Source: Saturnia japonica (taxonomy: Eukaryota; Arthropoda; Insecta; Lepidoptera; Saturniidae). From it: DNA of 64,000 bases. The position numbers and the translations under genes are program-made. Under the pieces are notes generated by a model. The model ran no database searches, had not been told where the DNA came from, and saw nothing but the letters and a program-made list of their open reading frames with translations. The stretch is from positions 12,418,001 to 12,482,000 of the forward strand of contig CM065326.1 of NCBI GenBank assembly GCA_033032175.1. Direction: 5' to 3'. Shown here piece by piece: positions 13,801 through 22,029 of this stretch; position 1 is the first letter of the stretch; each line of letters starts with the position of its first letter.

Positions 13801-16800
13801 TAGATGTATTCTCACCTGATCAGATCTGAAGGTACCAGAGTTGAGGACCACCAGGTCAGCACCAGTCGCTGCTAACAGCACATCACACACCCAGTTTCCG
13901 AGGTTGCACTCCTCGCGCCTGATACATGAGAACCGTCCTTCTAGAGGCACGCAGAACTTGCCGAGGACCTCGTCCATTTTTCCCTCGATCATTGCTTAAA
14001 CAAGAGTCTATTTAAAAAGGCAATTATGCCATGGATGGAGCTTTATAATTAGTATTGATAACGGCGACCGTTCTATGTACAACAGCAGATTTTACAGTAC
14101 TTTTTTTGTGTGAAACTTGTGTTGCCAAACACCGGTTTCGAACAACTTGTATAGATTTTTTAAATTGTTTATAGGTATAGCGTGGCGGCAAAAATTTCAC
14201 CTGATTTTAAGGGACGATGTGGCTCAAGACGGTAACACGCTAAGCCTAATGGAAAGACTAGCTCTCAAGTGCCAGTTAAGTGAGTTTGTTCTATTCGTAT
14301 CTGTCCATTATTTTGTACTGTACGAATAAGTTATTTTAACGCAAATGGGGGGGCCGTGCGGTTAATTTCTCTCCCAAACATCCGTCACGTCCACCCTCTC
14401 CTGCGACAACTCAAGCCTAACTCGGTTCCCTCGGTGTGGAGCCCTTGAGTCTAGCAGCCACTCGTGCGATACAAGTGACACTGCACTTGCATTCACTAGC
14501 TACCAAGAGACAGCATTACACTGCACCCCACACTCGTGCACGCCACACAGAACATAGGTTCTGTGAGGGACAGTTTTTTCTTTTTTGTACTAGTTAGACA
14601 AAAATTGACAGATCACTATATACATATACACATGTTCCTTCCTTCCTCCCTAGAATTTCATCCCTCGAACTTCTACGGATAGGGAAATTAGCCAGTTCGC
14701 GATTTAATTGTACTATGGCAACAGCCCAAGCCGAGGTTCGGCCACTTTGGCACCCTTGAGCATGAAGGCACGCTTTCGTGGCTGAGTGCCTTAAGCGCTC
14801 GCCTCCAAGCTACAGTGAAACTGTAAAAGTCGTCTCCGGCTCCAGGGCCCCTATGGCTAACAGTATAGTCAGATAGAAAAATAATAAGATTGTAACAACA
14901 TACCGGAATACTTCTCGACTTTGGCCTTGAGGGTCTGGTCTTCTGCGTAAGAGCTGGTGACATGCATGTCAGTAATCTCCACCTTTGTACAGTCGCCACT
15001 GAAGCTAATGTTTATCTTCGAGAACTGACGGAAATCTGTGCCGCTTTTCACTATGTATTTATTATTAACCTGAAAATAACATGTTTATTGACGTCATTAT
15101 ACCATGTCTATACTTTGTAGAGAAAGAGAGAGAGATACTGTACTCCACAGTTTCATCCGTGTTAATCTTATCCGAACAACTCTCGACCGTACCGCATTCG
15201 TGTAACCTTTCGTTGTACTCACTTCCCGTAGTTGACTACTTGACTGATTACTTGACGTTCATAGCTGCTATTCCACTGTTTAGGATCTTACCGTGAAGTT
15301 ATATATAACTAGGCTATAGCCTTGGTTCGGAAGCACGGTCGGGCAACACAGGTTGTCTTTAGTTTTTTCTCCATTTAGGCAACATCACGTTTATCGCGCG
15401 GTCAAAGAGGGACACTCTTTTGTTATGATGGTTCACGCGCATGTTGTTATATTGTGTAAATTTGTAGTCTCGCCACGAGACGAATTGATGTGAGAAGCAG
15501 GTGAACGATGACATGACTTGACCTTTCCCACCTATCCCTTGACTGTTGCCGGTGAATTGTGAAGCTTCTTCCGTTAGCGTAGACACTGTCAGTGGTGAGT
15601 TTATTTACATTATTGTAAAGTATTGTAAATTTGTCAGCCCTGCGAAACGCAAGTCATTGTTGTGTCACATACCACACTTTGATATTAGGAAAATTATAAA
15701 TATAGGTTTTAGCATTTCACGATGTGGTCCAAGCCTAAAAGGCAAGGACCGTATCTCAAGTGCGGCTGCCAGATCACATCGACAAGTGCTTGGAGACAAA
15801 TTTACAAATTTGAGGGTGGTAGCTGCTAGACAGAAATTTAAAATGACCTACCACCATGCTATGGTTTCATTACGATATTTTCCTTCTCTGAGAGCTCAAG
15901 ACTCAATTAATGTCGATTGACGCCGTATCTGTAGTACTACTAACCCAGCATTGCTTCAATATGTTATACGTTACAATATATAAACCACTACGTTAGTGAG
16001 TTCAGAAGACTCAAGTGAAAGTTCAAGGGCTTGTACTAGCAGCGTGACTGACGACTTCGCCAATGATCAAAACGAAATATTGAGTTTGAAAACTTTGATA
16101 AAGTAAGCCGACAATTTTCAAGGCATCCCTTCGATTTTTCCTGTTCTGTGTAGTCTTGAAAAAAAATCTAGATCCTTTTTATACAACTAAGGTGATTTAT
16201 ACAATTAGGGTAACCTAATGGACTGGATGCTTGCAACACCATGTGTATAACTAGCACCTTGCTGAACTTGAGCTCCTTTCTCCAAAGAGATCAAAAAACC
16301 TTACTCGCCACAGGAATACAACACTAGGTTATTTGATTGTGATCTACTGTATGGTGATTGCCTATCTCTCCTTAACTTACAAAAGAATTAAAAAAATGTA
16401 CTTACTTCCAAGATTTCGTACACGTGGTCATGACCACCAAGGATCAAGTCGATGTCGTCGCAGCCCTCAGCCAGCTTGATGTCGTTCGGACTGCGCATGT
16501 GCGTGAGGGCTATCACATATTCGCAACCCTGATCAAGAACATTCTCCATTCAAAGAATGACACTTGTACAAAAATTTCAATTATGTATTATGTTGCACTG
16601 TGGCATTATGGCATAAATTGTGTATTATAGATATCATTGTGCAATTTGGTTTGCACAATGCATTATGGACCCATATTATAGATTATGACAAAAACGTTGT
16701 ATTTATAAGTCTTATTGCGCAATATGGATTGCACTGTTCATTATGGTCCACATTATAAACATTGTATTGTACATCCCAATAGGCAATAACGGTTACACAG

Positions 16801-19800
16801 TGCATTATACCCGCCAATGTGTATTATAACACAATTTAAATACAATCAATACGGAACTGATATACACTAACGTATAATTTTTAGGTTCCTGTAATTATGC
16901 CTCACGCTGTTTATTGTTAACCTCATTGTGTATTATGCATTGCACTGTGCATTCTGGTTTGCATTGTGTATTATGGGTTTCTTTATGTATTGTGGTCCAC
17001 AATTGTATAAACCTGAGCATTTCTCTCAGTATAATAAAACCTATACCTGATACAGGTTTCGATAAGATAAGGTAATTTTACCTCTTGTTTCAACTGTGTA
17101 GCTAGTTTAGTTCCTGCTTGCAGGAAATCTATGAAGGTTACTTCCTCGGGATTGATTGTTGCTAGCGTCTCCAACCATTCCTGTGCAAACAACGAAAATT
17201 TTGTGTATAGGAGGATATTGCATGAAAAGAGTTCGTTTCGAATTATTAACAATCCGAGCTGCAGGAAATTGAAACTTGTGTAATATTATTATTGTTACCT
17301 GTTCAACAAGACCGATAAGCCCAATCTTGTGCCCGTTGCAGAGTACCGCGTGTGTGATCTTCCCGTCACCAAGCGGTCTTCCAGTTTCGTTGTCAATCAC
17401 GTTGGACATCAGCCATGGGAAATTGCACTGAGAAACTAACCCTGATAACACTTCTAGTCCGAAATCTGTAAATATACTAAACGTCTATACGTTTACAGCC
17501 TAATTTAAGGTTATTTATTTGTGCGTTTTTGGCCTTCTAATTTTGGTTTTTGGACCGTATTACAATAAACCTTTTTTATTATTGTTCATAGGTTTAACGT
17601 AGTGACCACAATTTGTGAAATTTGGCACAAGATGGTGGATGGACATGCTTGACGGCGGATTTTCAGCTTAAGGGTGGTAGATAGCCAGATAGGCGTTAGA
17701 AAATGCTTTACCGTCATGATATGGTTTCATCACGATGTTGTCCTTTACTGGAAGCTTAGGTTCATTGAAGGGATTCGAACTCATGTCGATCGAAACGGTA
17801 TCCGTACACGCTATCAATGAGCCATTACTGCTTCATCTGTGCGAACTCCTAGTCTCTATGACTCTGTCCTATTCAAGAGAGCTGTACATATTCAGTCGAT
17901 ACAAGATATTTATAATCTCCGTCCGATTTGTCGTTGTACGCACATCACGAAAAAACTAAGGGATAGGTTTTGATATCTTTTTTCATTTTACTTCTTAGGT
18001 ACTTGGTACTTATTACGATATCTTTATTCAATAAAGAGGTATTAAAAATGTTAAAAAAAACTACGATTTTTAAAAGAACTGCACGTTCAGTGATGAGTTT
18101 TCTTCCCGTAGTGCTGTAGTGTAGTGTGATGTAAATATGGTGAGAATGCAAATTAACACTTGTAGTTAAACAAATAAAGACCTTATATTCCTTACCGAAG
18201 TCATGATTCCCGAAAACGGCGCAGTGAGTTCCGATCTCATTGAGAACAGGCACCATTTGCTCGCCTTTTGTGTATGTGCTTACTGAAAAAAATTGTCTTA
18301 GTCAATTCCTCATCAGCCGAAAGACGTTTATTGTTGAGGGTTAAAGCCTTCCGCAAAGATCATCACAAAGACTTTTATTATACTAGCTCGACACAATGAT
18401 AGTTTACCCGATGAAAAAATGGCGCACATCGGCAGTCGCCTGCTGAAATGCCTCTTCACATCTCGTTTGAAGGACCCTGGTTGCGCGTGGGAGTAATAAT
18501 ATGGGTAATGAATTATTGAGATTGCGTCACCTGGGGAGATATTGGTAACTAATATACCGCGAGTATCCTTAACGTATGTGCCAACTCTGTCGTACGCTCG
18601 GTAACCCCTTTTTACCGCTAGCCGCCTGGATGGCGGCTAAATACGGTGTGTTATGTAGCACGTAGAAGCCGCGTGATCTATGACACAGTCGCCGTGCACG
18701 CGCTACCAGCGCCAACGCGCGCACCGCAGTTGCCATCAAGATCTTACAGGTGAGTGCACATTTTTCTAATTTATTACCAGGTTTATTGTTTCTTCCACGT
18801 GGTCATCCACCTGCCCACCTATGTGTATGCTAAAATCCATCAAGTCGTTTAGGCCACAGAACGTGCCAAAGAAATTGACACACATACGCTCGAAAAACAT
18901 AACCTTTCTTTTTCGCAGTCGGGTAAATACTTACGCATGCTTGGTGAGAAGACATCTCCACTGAAGAGTACTAGAGGATTTAGGTGATGTAGGGCTTTCA
19001 CTGCTGTGCAGAACCTTAACGCACCGCCCACTGGTTCCGTGTCTGAGGAATAATATTAATTGTGTAAGTACGTCAGGATTCTAGGCGATAAATACTATGC
19101 TTTTCAACTGTCAAAGTTCAAATAACTGTCAAACCGCTATCTTGCTTTGTATTTCGCATGAAACTTCAGTAAAAAGATGTAGGGTCAGAAAAACAATAAC
19201 ACGTGCAAATTACAATGTATGTCACACGTGACCGGACATATAAATTTATAAAATACAGAGGTTTATAACACTTTTATTAAAATTAAAAGTAACCCACTGT
19301 TTTGTTAATATATAAATATTAATAAAAATAAATTAATTGTACGGTACGGGGCATAACATTCGTGTGATTCATGGCACATTTTTTAAATTAATACCTTTAT
19401 TGATTGGCAATAGTCTCTTCTTGCCTTAGTGAATATTTTATTTGACGTAGATATTTACAATGATTTTTTTTATATTGTAACCTTTCTTTGCTGTCGGTAC
19501 AATTTTGACAGGTAGTGGGTGAAGTTAGTGCGGAAGCAATTATCTTCACATTTGAGACACATAGTAGTTCATTAAAATGTATTGTTTTCTATCAGACTAC
19601 ATGTTACGTAATAATGGGGTCATAGACGACTATTGTGTTTTTAAAATAGTGATGTCACCAATCGGAACTAATTGTAAACCCGTACGAGATATTATATCTA
19701 TTGGTAGTTTTTTTTTTTTTTTTTTTTTTTTTTTATTAAACCCTTCATACAAGCGATGAGGCTGCCTAACTGTACACGAATAATTTATATTGTTTTTTTT

Positions 19801-21664
19801 TAATTTTTTATTTCGTCTGCATAAAAATATATTGTAACGTATTGTATGTGAAGCCAGAATAAGGGAGACAAATTCGCGTCTCTCATGGGTGATGACATGA
19901 CCGTTCAGCGCTTCTTTTTTAGTACTATTTTGATACTTTCGCCATAACATTAATTTTATAATATCTTTATTTATGTAATCATAATAATAAATGATCGAGT
20001 ATGTTGAATAACACAAAATATTTCAATTAATAAATTAATACCCTCAATTCACTATTTCAAATCTTGCGATTTCAAATACATAATTCGCGAGTTAACTGTA
20101 TGTATAAAAATTAAAGTTAATTACTGAGTAATATTGGTATATAGATAAAAAAGCCTTAAACAATGCTAATCTGGAAAAAAGTAATTGCTTGAGTCACGTG
20201 ATTTAATACAGTGATTAAAGACCGTGACGTCACCATTCAGGAAATTTAAAGTTAGACTCTTGCATAAGTTGTCACATTTCTCACTGTTATCATACAAAAT
20301 AACATATAAAATGAATGATGACTTTACAAGACCATAATGCCGCATTTTTATAGTTTATTTTTTATATTAGATAAAAAATATTTTTCAATCACTTTTTATG
20401 GTGTAATTATTAATGAAAAAAAATGTATACATAGGTATTATTTTCAACATATAAAGTGTTTAAAATAATTTCCGAAAGTTGTACACTCCCGTATTGTAAC
20501 CGTGAAATATACGGTAGCACAACATTGACATTGACATTAGTGATTGTCAATTCACTCCGTGGGAATTAAAAACGCTCTATAATCATGACAGCGACCACCG
20601 CCAATGGATTGCAGATCTCTCGGTGGTCGTCACTGTTTGTGCATAGCACTGTGCTTATCAGTAGACACAGTACTTCCATTGTATAACTATGCTTCATCTA
20701 ACACAATTAATAAAATTGAAGTGTCTGTTTGTAATGTCAAAATAACAGCTTTTTACTAATGTATATGAAAGTATATACGGTACATATAATAATAATAAAA
20801 AACAATTTTTAATTTTTTGTCTGTCTGTCTGTTTGTTACGGGTAATCTCCGAAACGGTTGGACCGTTTTTGACGGAACTTTCATTGGCAGATAGCTAATG
20901 TATAACTATAGGAGTAACTTAGGCTACTTTTATTTTAGAAAAAGAATTAGGGTTGCGCGCAATAAAGAAAACTGCTTAAGGTGAATTAATTCAGGGGCTT
21001 AAATGGTTTACGCTGAGTATACCATAAGAGGTATAGCAAATCAACGCACTACATAATTGTAGTTCTTAAAAAAGCCTACGAAAATTTCAGTGAAAGCATA
21101 ATTATGTCTATCTTCTAAGGATCACCCACAATAAGCATTATTGTAACCGGGAGCGAAGGTAGCATGAATACACACAGCTACTTAATTTGTGTTCAACATA
21201 CGAATGCGATTTTGCATAACATGGTCTGAGTCATATAGTTCAGATTACAAAATGCTAATTTGTGTTCGATACTTCGATGTATGATGAATTATATAAATGC
21301 ATAACATAGTCTGCAGTCATATAGTTTTGTAGTACAAAGATGCTAACTTGTGGTTTGTTCGATGTTGTAGACGTCATTATGATGAATTATATAAATGCAT
21401 GACATACTCTGTAGTCATATAGTTTTGTAGTTTATAGATGCTAACTTGTTGTTTGTTCAATGTTGTAGACGTCATTATAATGAATTACATAAATGTATCA
21501 CATAGTCTGCAGTAATATTGTTATGTAATATAGATATGCTAACTTGTGGTTTGTTCGATGTTGTAGACGTCATTATAATGAATTATAAAAACGTCGTCTC
21601 CCATTCCTCGTCCTGCCAGCTGGCTCACTGCACGTCTGCCCACTTGACGCACCTCCAGCGATGC
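7739..21664 (-). CDS. 5'-nucleotidase-family metallophosphoesterase (13 exons, CG11883-like)
   Basis: Spliced gene assembled by hand; 13 exons total 1707 nt and encode 568 residues plus stop when counted from the acceptor at 21664. The order of motifs is that of the UshA/5'-nucleotidase family: NDVYN (residues 31-35), a GD metal ligand in LFSGDVFSP (69-70), GNHDFD (101-106), ALTHM (206-210) and GGHDH (230-234) form the calcineurin-like metallophosphatase domain. NLGNW (326-330), NSGTFR (347-352), FAFD (413-416) and GNDGF (454-458) mark the C-terminal substrate-binding domain. I see no GPI signal or C-terminal membrane segment, so it is probably cytosolic rather than a surface ecto-enzyme. The expected reaction is hydrolysis of nucleoside 5'-monophosphates or related phosphate esters; the true substrate cannot be read from sequence. 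Homologues in other insects are often labelled mannosylglucosyl-3-phosphoglycerate phosphatase-like (from memory). All twelve introns between these exons start with GT and end with AG. The N-terminus is the uncertain part: see the candidate first exon at 30380-30505 and an in-frame ATG at 21685. Confidence 0.93.
8918..9357. mobile_element. MITE with 50-bp inverted repeats and TA duplication
   Basis: The left end reads TAGGCTGCCTGTCCATTGAA and the right end, inverted, TAGGCTGACTGTCCAATAAA. The match continues through GGAGC, GTTGTGCAAATTTCGACCAA and AATTGCAT, about 50 bp in all. Target is TA on both sides (8918-8919, 9356-9357), as for Tc1/mariner-type MITEs. The 340-bp centre has no coding frame. 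It lies in the intron between the last two nucleotidase exons. Confidence 0.82.
9556..9652 (-). CDS. Nucleotidase exon, LTRRASLDDLEQQ
   Basis: Acceptor ATTCTTCAG before 9652 and donor GAG-GTTCGT after 9556. It encodes LTRRASLDDLEQQS to IIILDKSE, 33 codons with the carried AG. It was found because the exons on either side are out of phase with each other and this one restores phase. RRAS is a consensus-type PKA phosphorylation site (inference only). Confidence 0.86.
9750..10085 (-). pseudogene. Non-LTR retrotransposon tail, second copy
   Basis: Minus-strand copy of the family at 57420-57745, aligned from the RKDA...MVWG region to GCCTACCCCAATGGGAATTA. It is more decayed, with many stops, and it contains a run of 18 G residues on its sense strand (18 C at 9966-9983). 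It lies in the intron between the nucleotidase exons at 11436 and 9652, with its 3' end about 100 bp from the latter. Confidence 0.72.
11436..11560 (-). CDS. Nucleotidase exon, RQSLVTLSR
   Basis: Encodes ISEDMCPEIGMAIQNHFAAI to SLVTLSR. Acceptor ACTTCCAG before 11560, donor AG-GTAAGT after 11436. It leaves two bases (AG) that must be completed by the next exon; the exon at 9556 does this with a G to give Arg. Confidence 0.92.
12378..12557 (-). CDS. Nucleotidase exon, aromatic base-stacking segment
   Basis: Encodes VAGVSFAFDP to LPKCNVL, 60 codons, phase 0. Acceptor TGCTACAG before 12557, donor CTT-GTAAGA after 12378. SFAFDP and GNDGF correspond to the two aromatic residues that sandwich the nucleobase in studied 5'-nucleotidases (family knowledge). 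Confidence 0.94.
13317..13472 (-). CDS. Nucleotidase exon, VHPAGEFTLRDL
   Basis: Encodes VHPAGEFTLRDL to LEGRFPQ, 52 codons, phase 0 both sides. Acceptor CCACAAG before 13472, donor CAG-GTAATC after 13317. GEFTLRDL and MRDPLVV are typical of the family. It is distinctly richer in G and C than the flanking introns. Confidence 0.94.
13816..13994 (-). CDS. Nucleotidase exon, start of substrate-binding domain
   Basis: Encodes AMIEGKMDEVLG to NSGTFRSDQ, 60 codons with the base carried from the previous exon. Acceptor TTTAAG before 13994, donor CAG-GTGAGA after 13816. NLGNWVCD and NSGTFR are the conserved substrate-domain motifs of 5'-nucleotidases; in better-known members the equivalent Asn-Gly-Gly/Arg segment contacts the nucleotide phosphate. 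Confidence 0.94.
14380..14870 (+). repeat. Composite dispersed repeat, uninterrupted copy
   Basis: From CACGTCCACCCTCTCCTGCG to CCCCTATGGCTAACAGTA. The same sequence appears at 61475-62735, where the TRIM-like element splits it, and its first part again at 35455-35800. It lies just downstream (in transcription) of the nucleotidase exon at 14904, so the intron there is largely this repeat. No coding frame. Confidence 0.8.
14904..15069 (-). CDS. Nucleotidase exon, linker between domains
   Basis: Encodes VNNKYIVKSGTDFRQFSKI to KVEKYSG. Acceptor TTTTCAG before 15069, donor G-GTATGT after 14904. KSGTDFRQFSKI matches the strand pair that closes the phosphatase domain; the rest leads into the substrate-binding domain. 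55 codons plus one base. Confidence 0.92.
15715..15935 (+). repeat. Dispersed repeat C (three copies)
   Basis: TTTCACGATGTGGTCCAAGC, then GAGGGTGGTAGCTGCTAGAC and ACCATGCTATGGTTTCATTA. Related segments are at 17660-17840 and 29285-29515. Two of the copies lie in nucleotidase introns between the exons at 16406 and 15069, and at 18196 and 17465. No coding. Confidence 0.68.
16406..16543 (-). CDS. Nucleotidase exon with ALTHM and GGHDH
   Basis: Encodes NVLDQGCEYV to HDHVYEILE, 46 codons, phase 0. His209 (ALTHM) and His232/His234 (GGHDH) are the remaining metal ligands by family analogy. The donor is GAA-GTAAGT. I chose the acceptor ATGGAG before 16543 because it keeps NVLDQ; a CAG 15 bases further in would also keep frame and drop five residues. 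Confidence 0.92.
16550..16990. repeat. Degenerate TGCATTATGG-type repeat filling an intron
   Basis: Between the nucleotidase exons at 16543 and 17082 the sequence is dominated by variants of TGTGTATTATG, TGCACTGTGCATTATGG and GTGGTCCACA, at irregular spacing. No insertion ends are visible. It looks like an old expanded minisatellite. Confidence 0.65.
17082..17180 (-). CDS. Nucleotidase exon, EWLETL to LKQE
   Basis: Acceptor TTTGCACAG before 17180; donor GAG-GTAAAA after 17082. Exactly 33 codons, phase 0 on both sides. It encodes a mostly helical linker (EWLETLATINPEE, then TQLKQE) before the strand that carries the catalytic THM. Confidence 0.92.
17299..17465 (-). CDS. Nucleotidase exon, FGLEVL to GLVEQ
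   Basis: Acceptor TTTACAG before 17465; donor CAG-GTAACA after 17299, phase 0. It carries the segment FPWLMSNV and the strand IGLIGLVEQ that normally follows the GNHD motif in this family. 167 nt plus the carried-over base make 56 codons. Confidence 0.94.
17660..17840 (+). repeat. Dispersed repeat C, copy 2
   Basis: AAGGGTGGTAGATAGCCAGA, ATGATATGGTTTCATCACGA and GTATCCGTACACGCTATCAA align with the copies at 15810 and 29360. Confidence 0.66.
18196..18282 (-). CDS. Nucleotidase exon, GNHDF motif
   Basis: Encodes STYTKGEQMVPV to AVFGNHDF, with the first codon (Leu) completed across the junction. Acceptor TTTTTTCAG before 18282, donor G-GTAAGG after 18196. GNHDFD supplies the Asn and His of the di-metal phosphatase centre; its final Asp spans the next intron. 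Confidence 0.94.
18340..18740 (-). other. GC-rich block with a 55-codon open frame in an intron
   Basis: An ATG at 18736 (minus) opens 55 codons to TAA at 18569, starting MATAVRALALVARARRL; the frame is arginine- and alanine-rich and uses GC-rich codons. Beyond the stop the strand goes on with a segment reading GSFKRDVKRHFSRRLP (about 18475-18430), reminiscent of LINE C-terminal ends. On the plus strand CAG-GTGAGT at about 18747 would be a good splice donor. It may be transposon-derived, or a first exon of an unrecognised gene. It lies between nucleotidase exons and is not needed for that frame. Confidence 0.4.
18935..19042 (-). CDS. Nucleotidase exon, GD metal-ligand motif
   Basis: Encodes TEPVGGALRF to SGDVFSPSM. 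Acceptor TTCCTCAG before 19042 and donor C-GTAAGT after 18935. The glycine-rich VGGALR and the SGDVFSP segment are diagnostic for this family; Asp70 is a metal ligand by family analogy. Confidence 0.93.
19708..19734 (+). repeat. Poly(T) run, 27 bases
   Basis: Uninterrupted T run in a nucleotidase intron. It could be the poly(A) tail of an antisense retroposed sequence, but nothing recognisable adjoins it. Confidence 0.9.
20115..20455. repeat. Dispersed repeat D, inverted partner
   Basis: Complement of 4270-4640. It lies in the nucleotidase intron between 19042 and 21544. Blocks AATTACTGAGTAATATTGGT, CGTGACGTCACCATTCAGG and CATAATGCCGCATTTTTATA are shared. Confidence 0.72.
20560..21155 (+). 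repeat. Dispersed repeat A, copy 1
   Basis: Contains AAAATTGAAGTGTCTGTTTG, CCGAAACGGTTGGACCG and GGCTACTTTTATTTTAGAAA. The same order occurs at 29678-30215, 42620-42925 and, inverted, 63245-63665. The preceding ATGACAGCGACCACCGCCAA part recurs before the third copy (42238-42300). Some copies end GGCACAGCTAGT, the kind of end seen in Helitron-like repeats of Lepidoptera. Class is not proven. Confidence 0.78.
21170..21600 (-). repeat. 98-bp tandem array copied from a nucleotidase exon end
   Basis: Minus strand: the exon tail encoding HYNDVYNIEQTT plus the GTTAGC donor and about 50 bp of intron recur at 98-bp spacing. TTGTAGACGTCATTAT (plus strand) starts at 21561 in the real exon, 21463 and 21365 in near-perfect copies, and about 21267 in a degraded one; a weak fifth may lie before it. 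The copies lack the exon's upstream coding part and carry in-frame stops, so they are intronic duplicates. Confidence 0.88.
21544..21664 (-). CDS. Nucleotidase exon with metallophosphatase motif I
   Basis: Acceptor TTTCAG before 21664; the exon encodes ASLEVRQVGRR to HYNDVYNIEQTT and ends with one base of the next codon at donor A-GTTAGC (21543-21542 are the GT). That leftover A joins the AC that opens the next exon to give Asn. If the acceptor is not used, the same frame runs back to an ATG at 21685 (MEMYMFQ), just downstream of a TGA, which would be an alternative start. The 3' end of this exon and the start of its intron are repeated in tandem further into the intron. Confidence 0.88.
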
Positions 21665-21781
21665 CTGAAACATATACATCTCCATATTAAACACTCAACG
21701 AGATAATATTTGATACATGTATACCTAACACTGAGACTGTGTGAATGTTCACAACCTTTTTTGTTTGCAAGCCATGCTATT

Positions 21782-22024
21782 AAACGCGTCACAGACGGCT
21801 AAGAGGCCTAAGATATCGAGCGATATAGTTATATCATCTTAAGATGTTGTGACGCGTTCTCGATACGGGGCGAGGAGTTTCGATGACGCGACTCTCACAT
21901 CTTTCTCACGAGTGCATTGTTTTTATTTGCGACAGTGTTGGTAAAAAGTTGCCATACCTAAGCAGACTTTCAAGAGACTCGAATCATTTCATAAATTATC
22001 TTCACCGTCTGTGACGCGCTTTAT
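21782..22024. mobile_element. MITE-like element, copy 1
   Basis: Ends AACGCGTCACAGACGG and, inverted, AAGCGCGTCACAGACGG, with TA outside each end. The body includes GATATCGAGCGATATAGTTA and CTCTCACATCTTTCTCACGA. It lies about 100 bp upstream (in transcription) of the nucleotidase exon at 21664. A diverged copy is at about 30775-31035. Confidence 0.74.
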
Positions 22025-22029
22025 GGTTT

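Noticed and set aside
15546..15920. 124-codon plus-strand frame
   Set aside because: It runs through dispersed repeat C, whose other copies (17660, 29285) do not keep the frame.
20820..20835. Short direct TGTC repeats as a CRISPR-like or satellite array
   Set aside because: These are small TGTCTGTCTG runs built into a dispersed repeat family, with no spacer structure.
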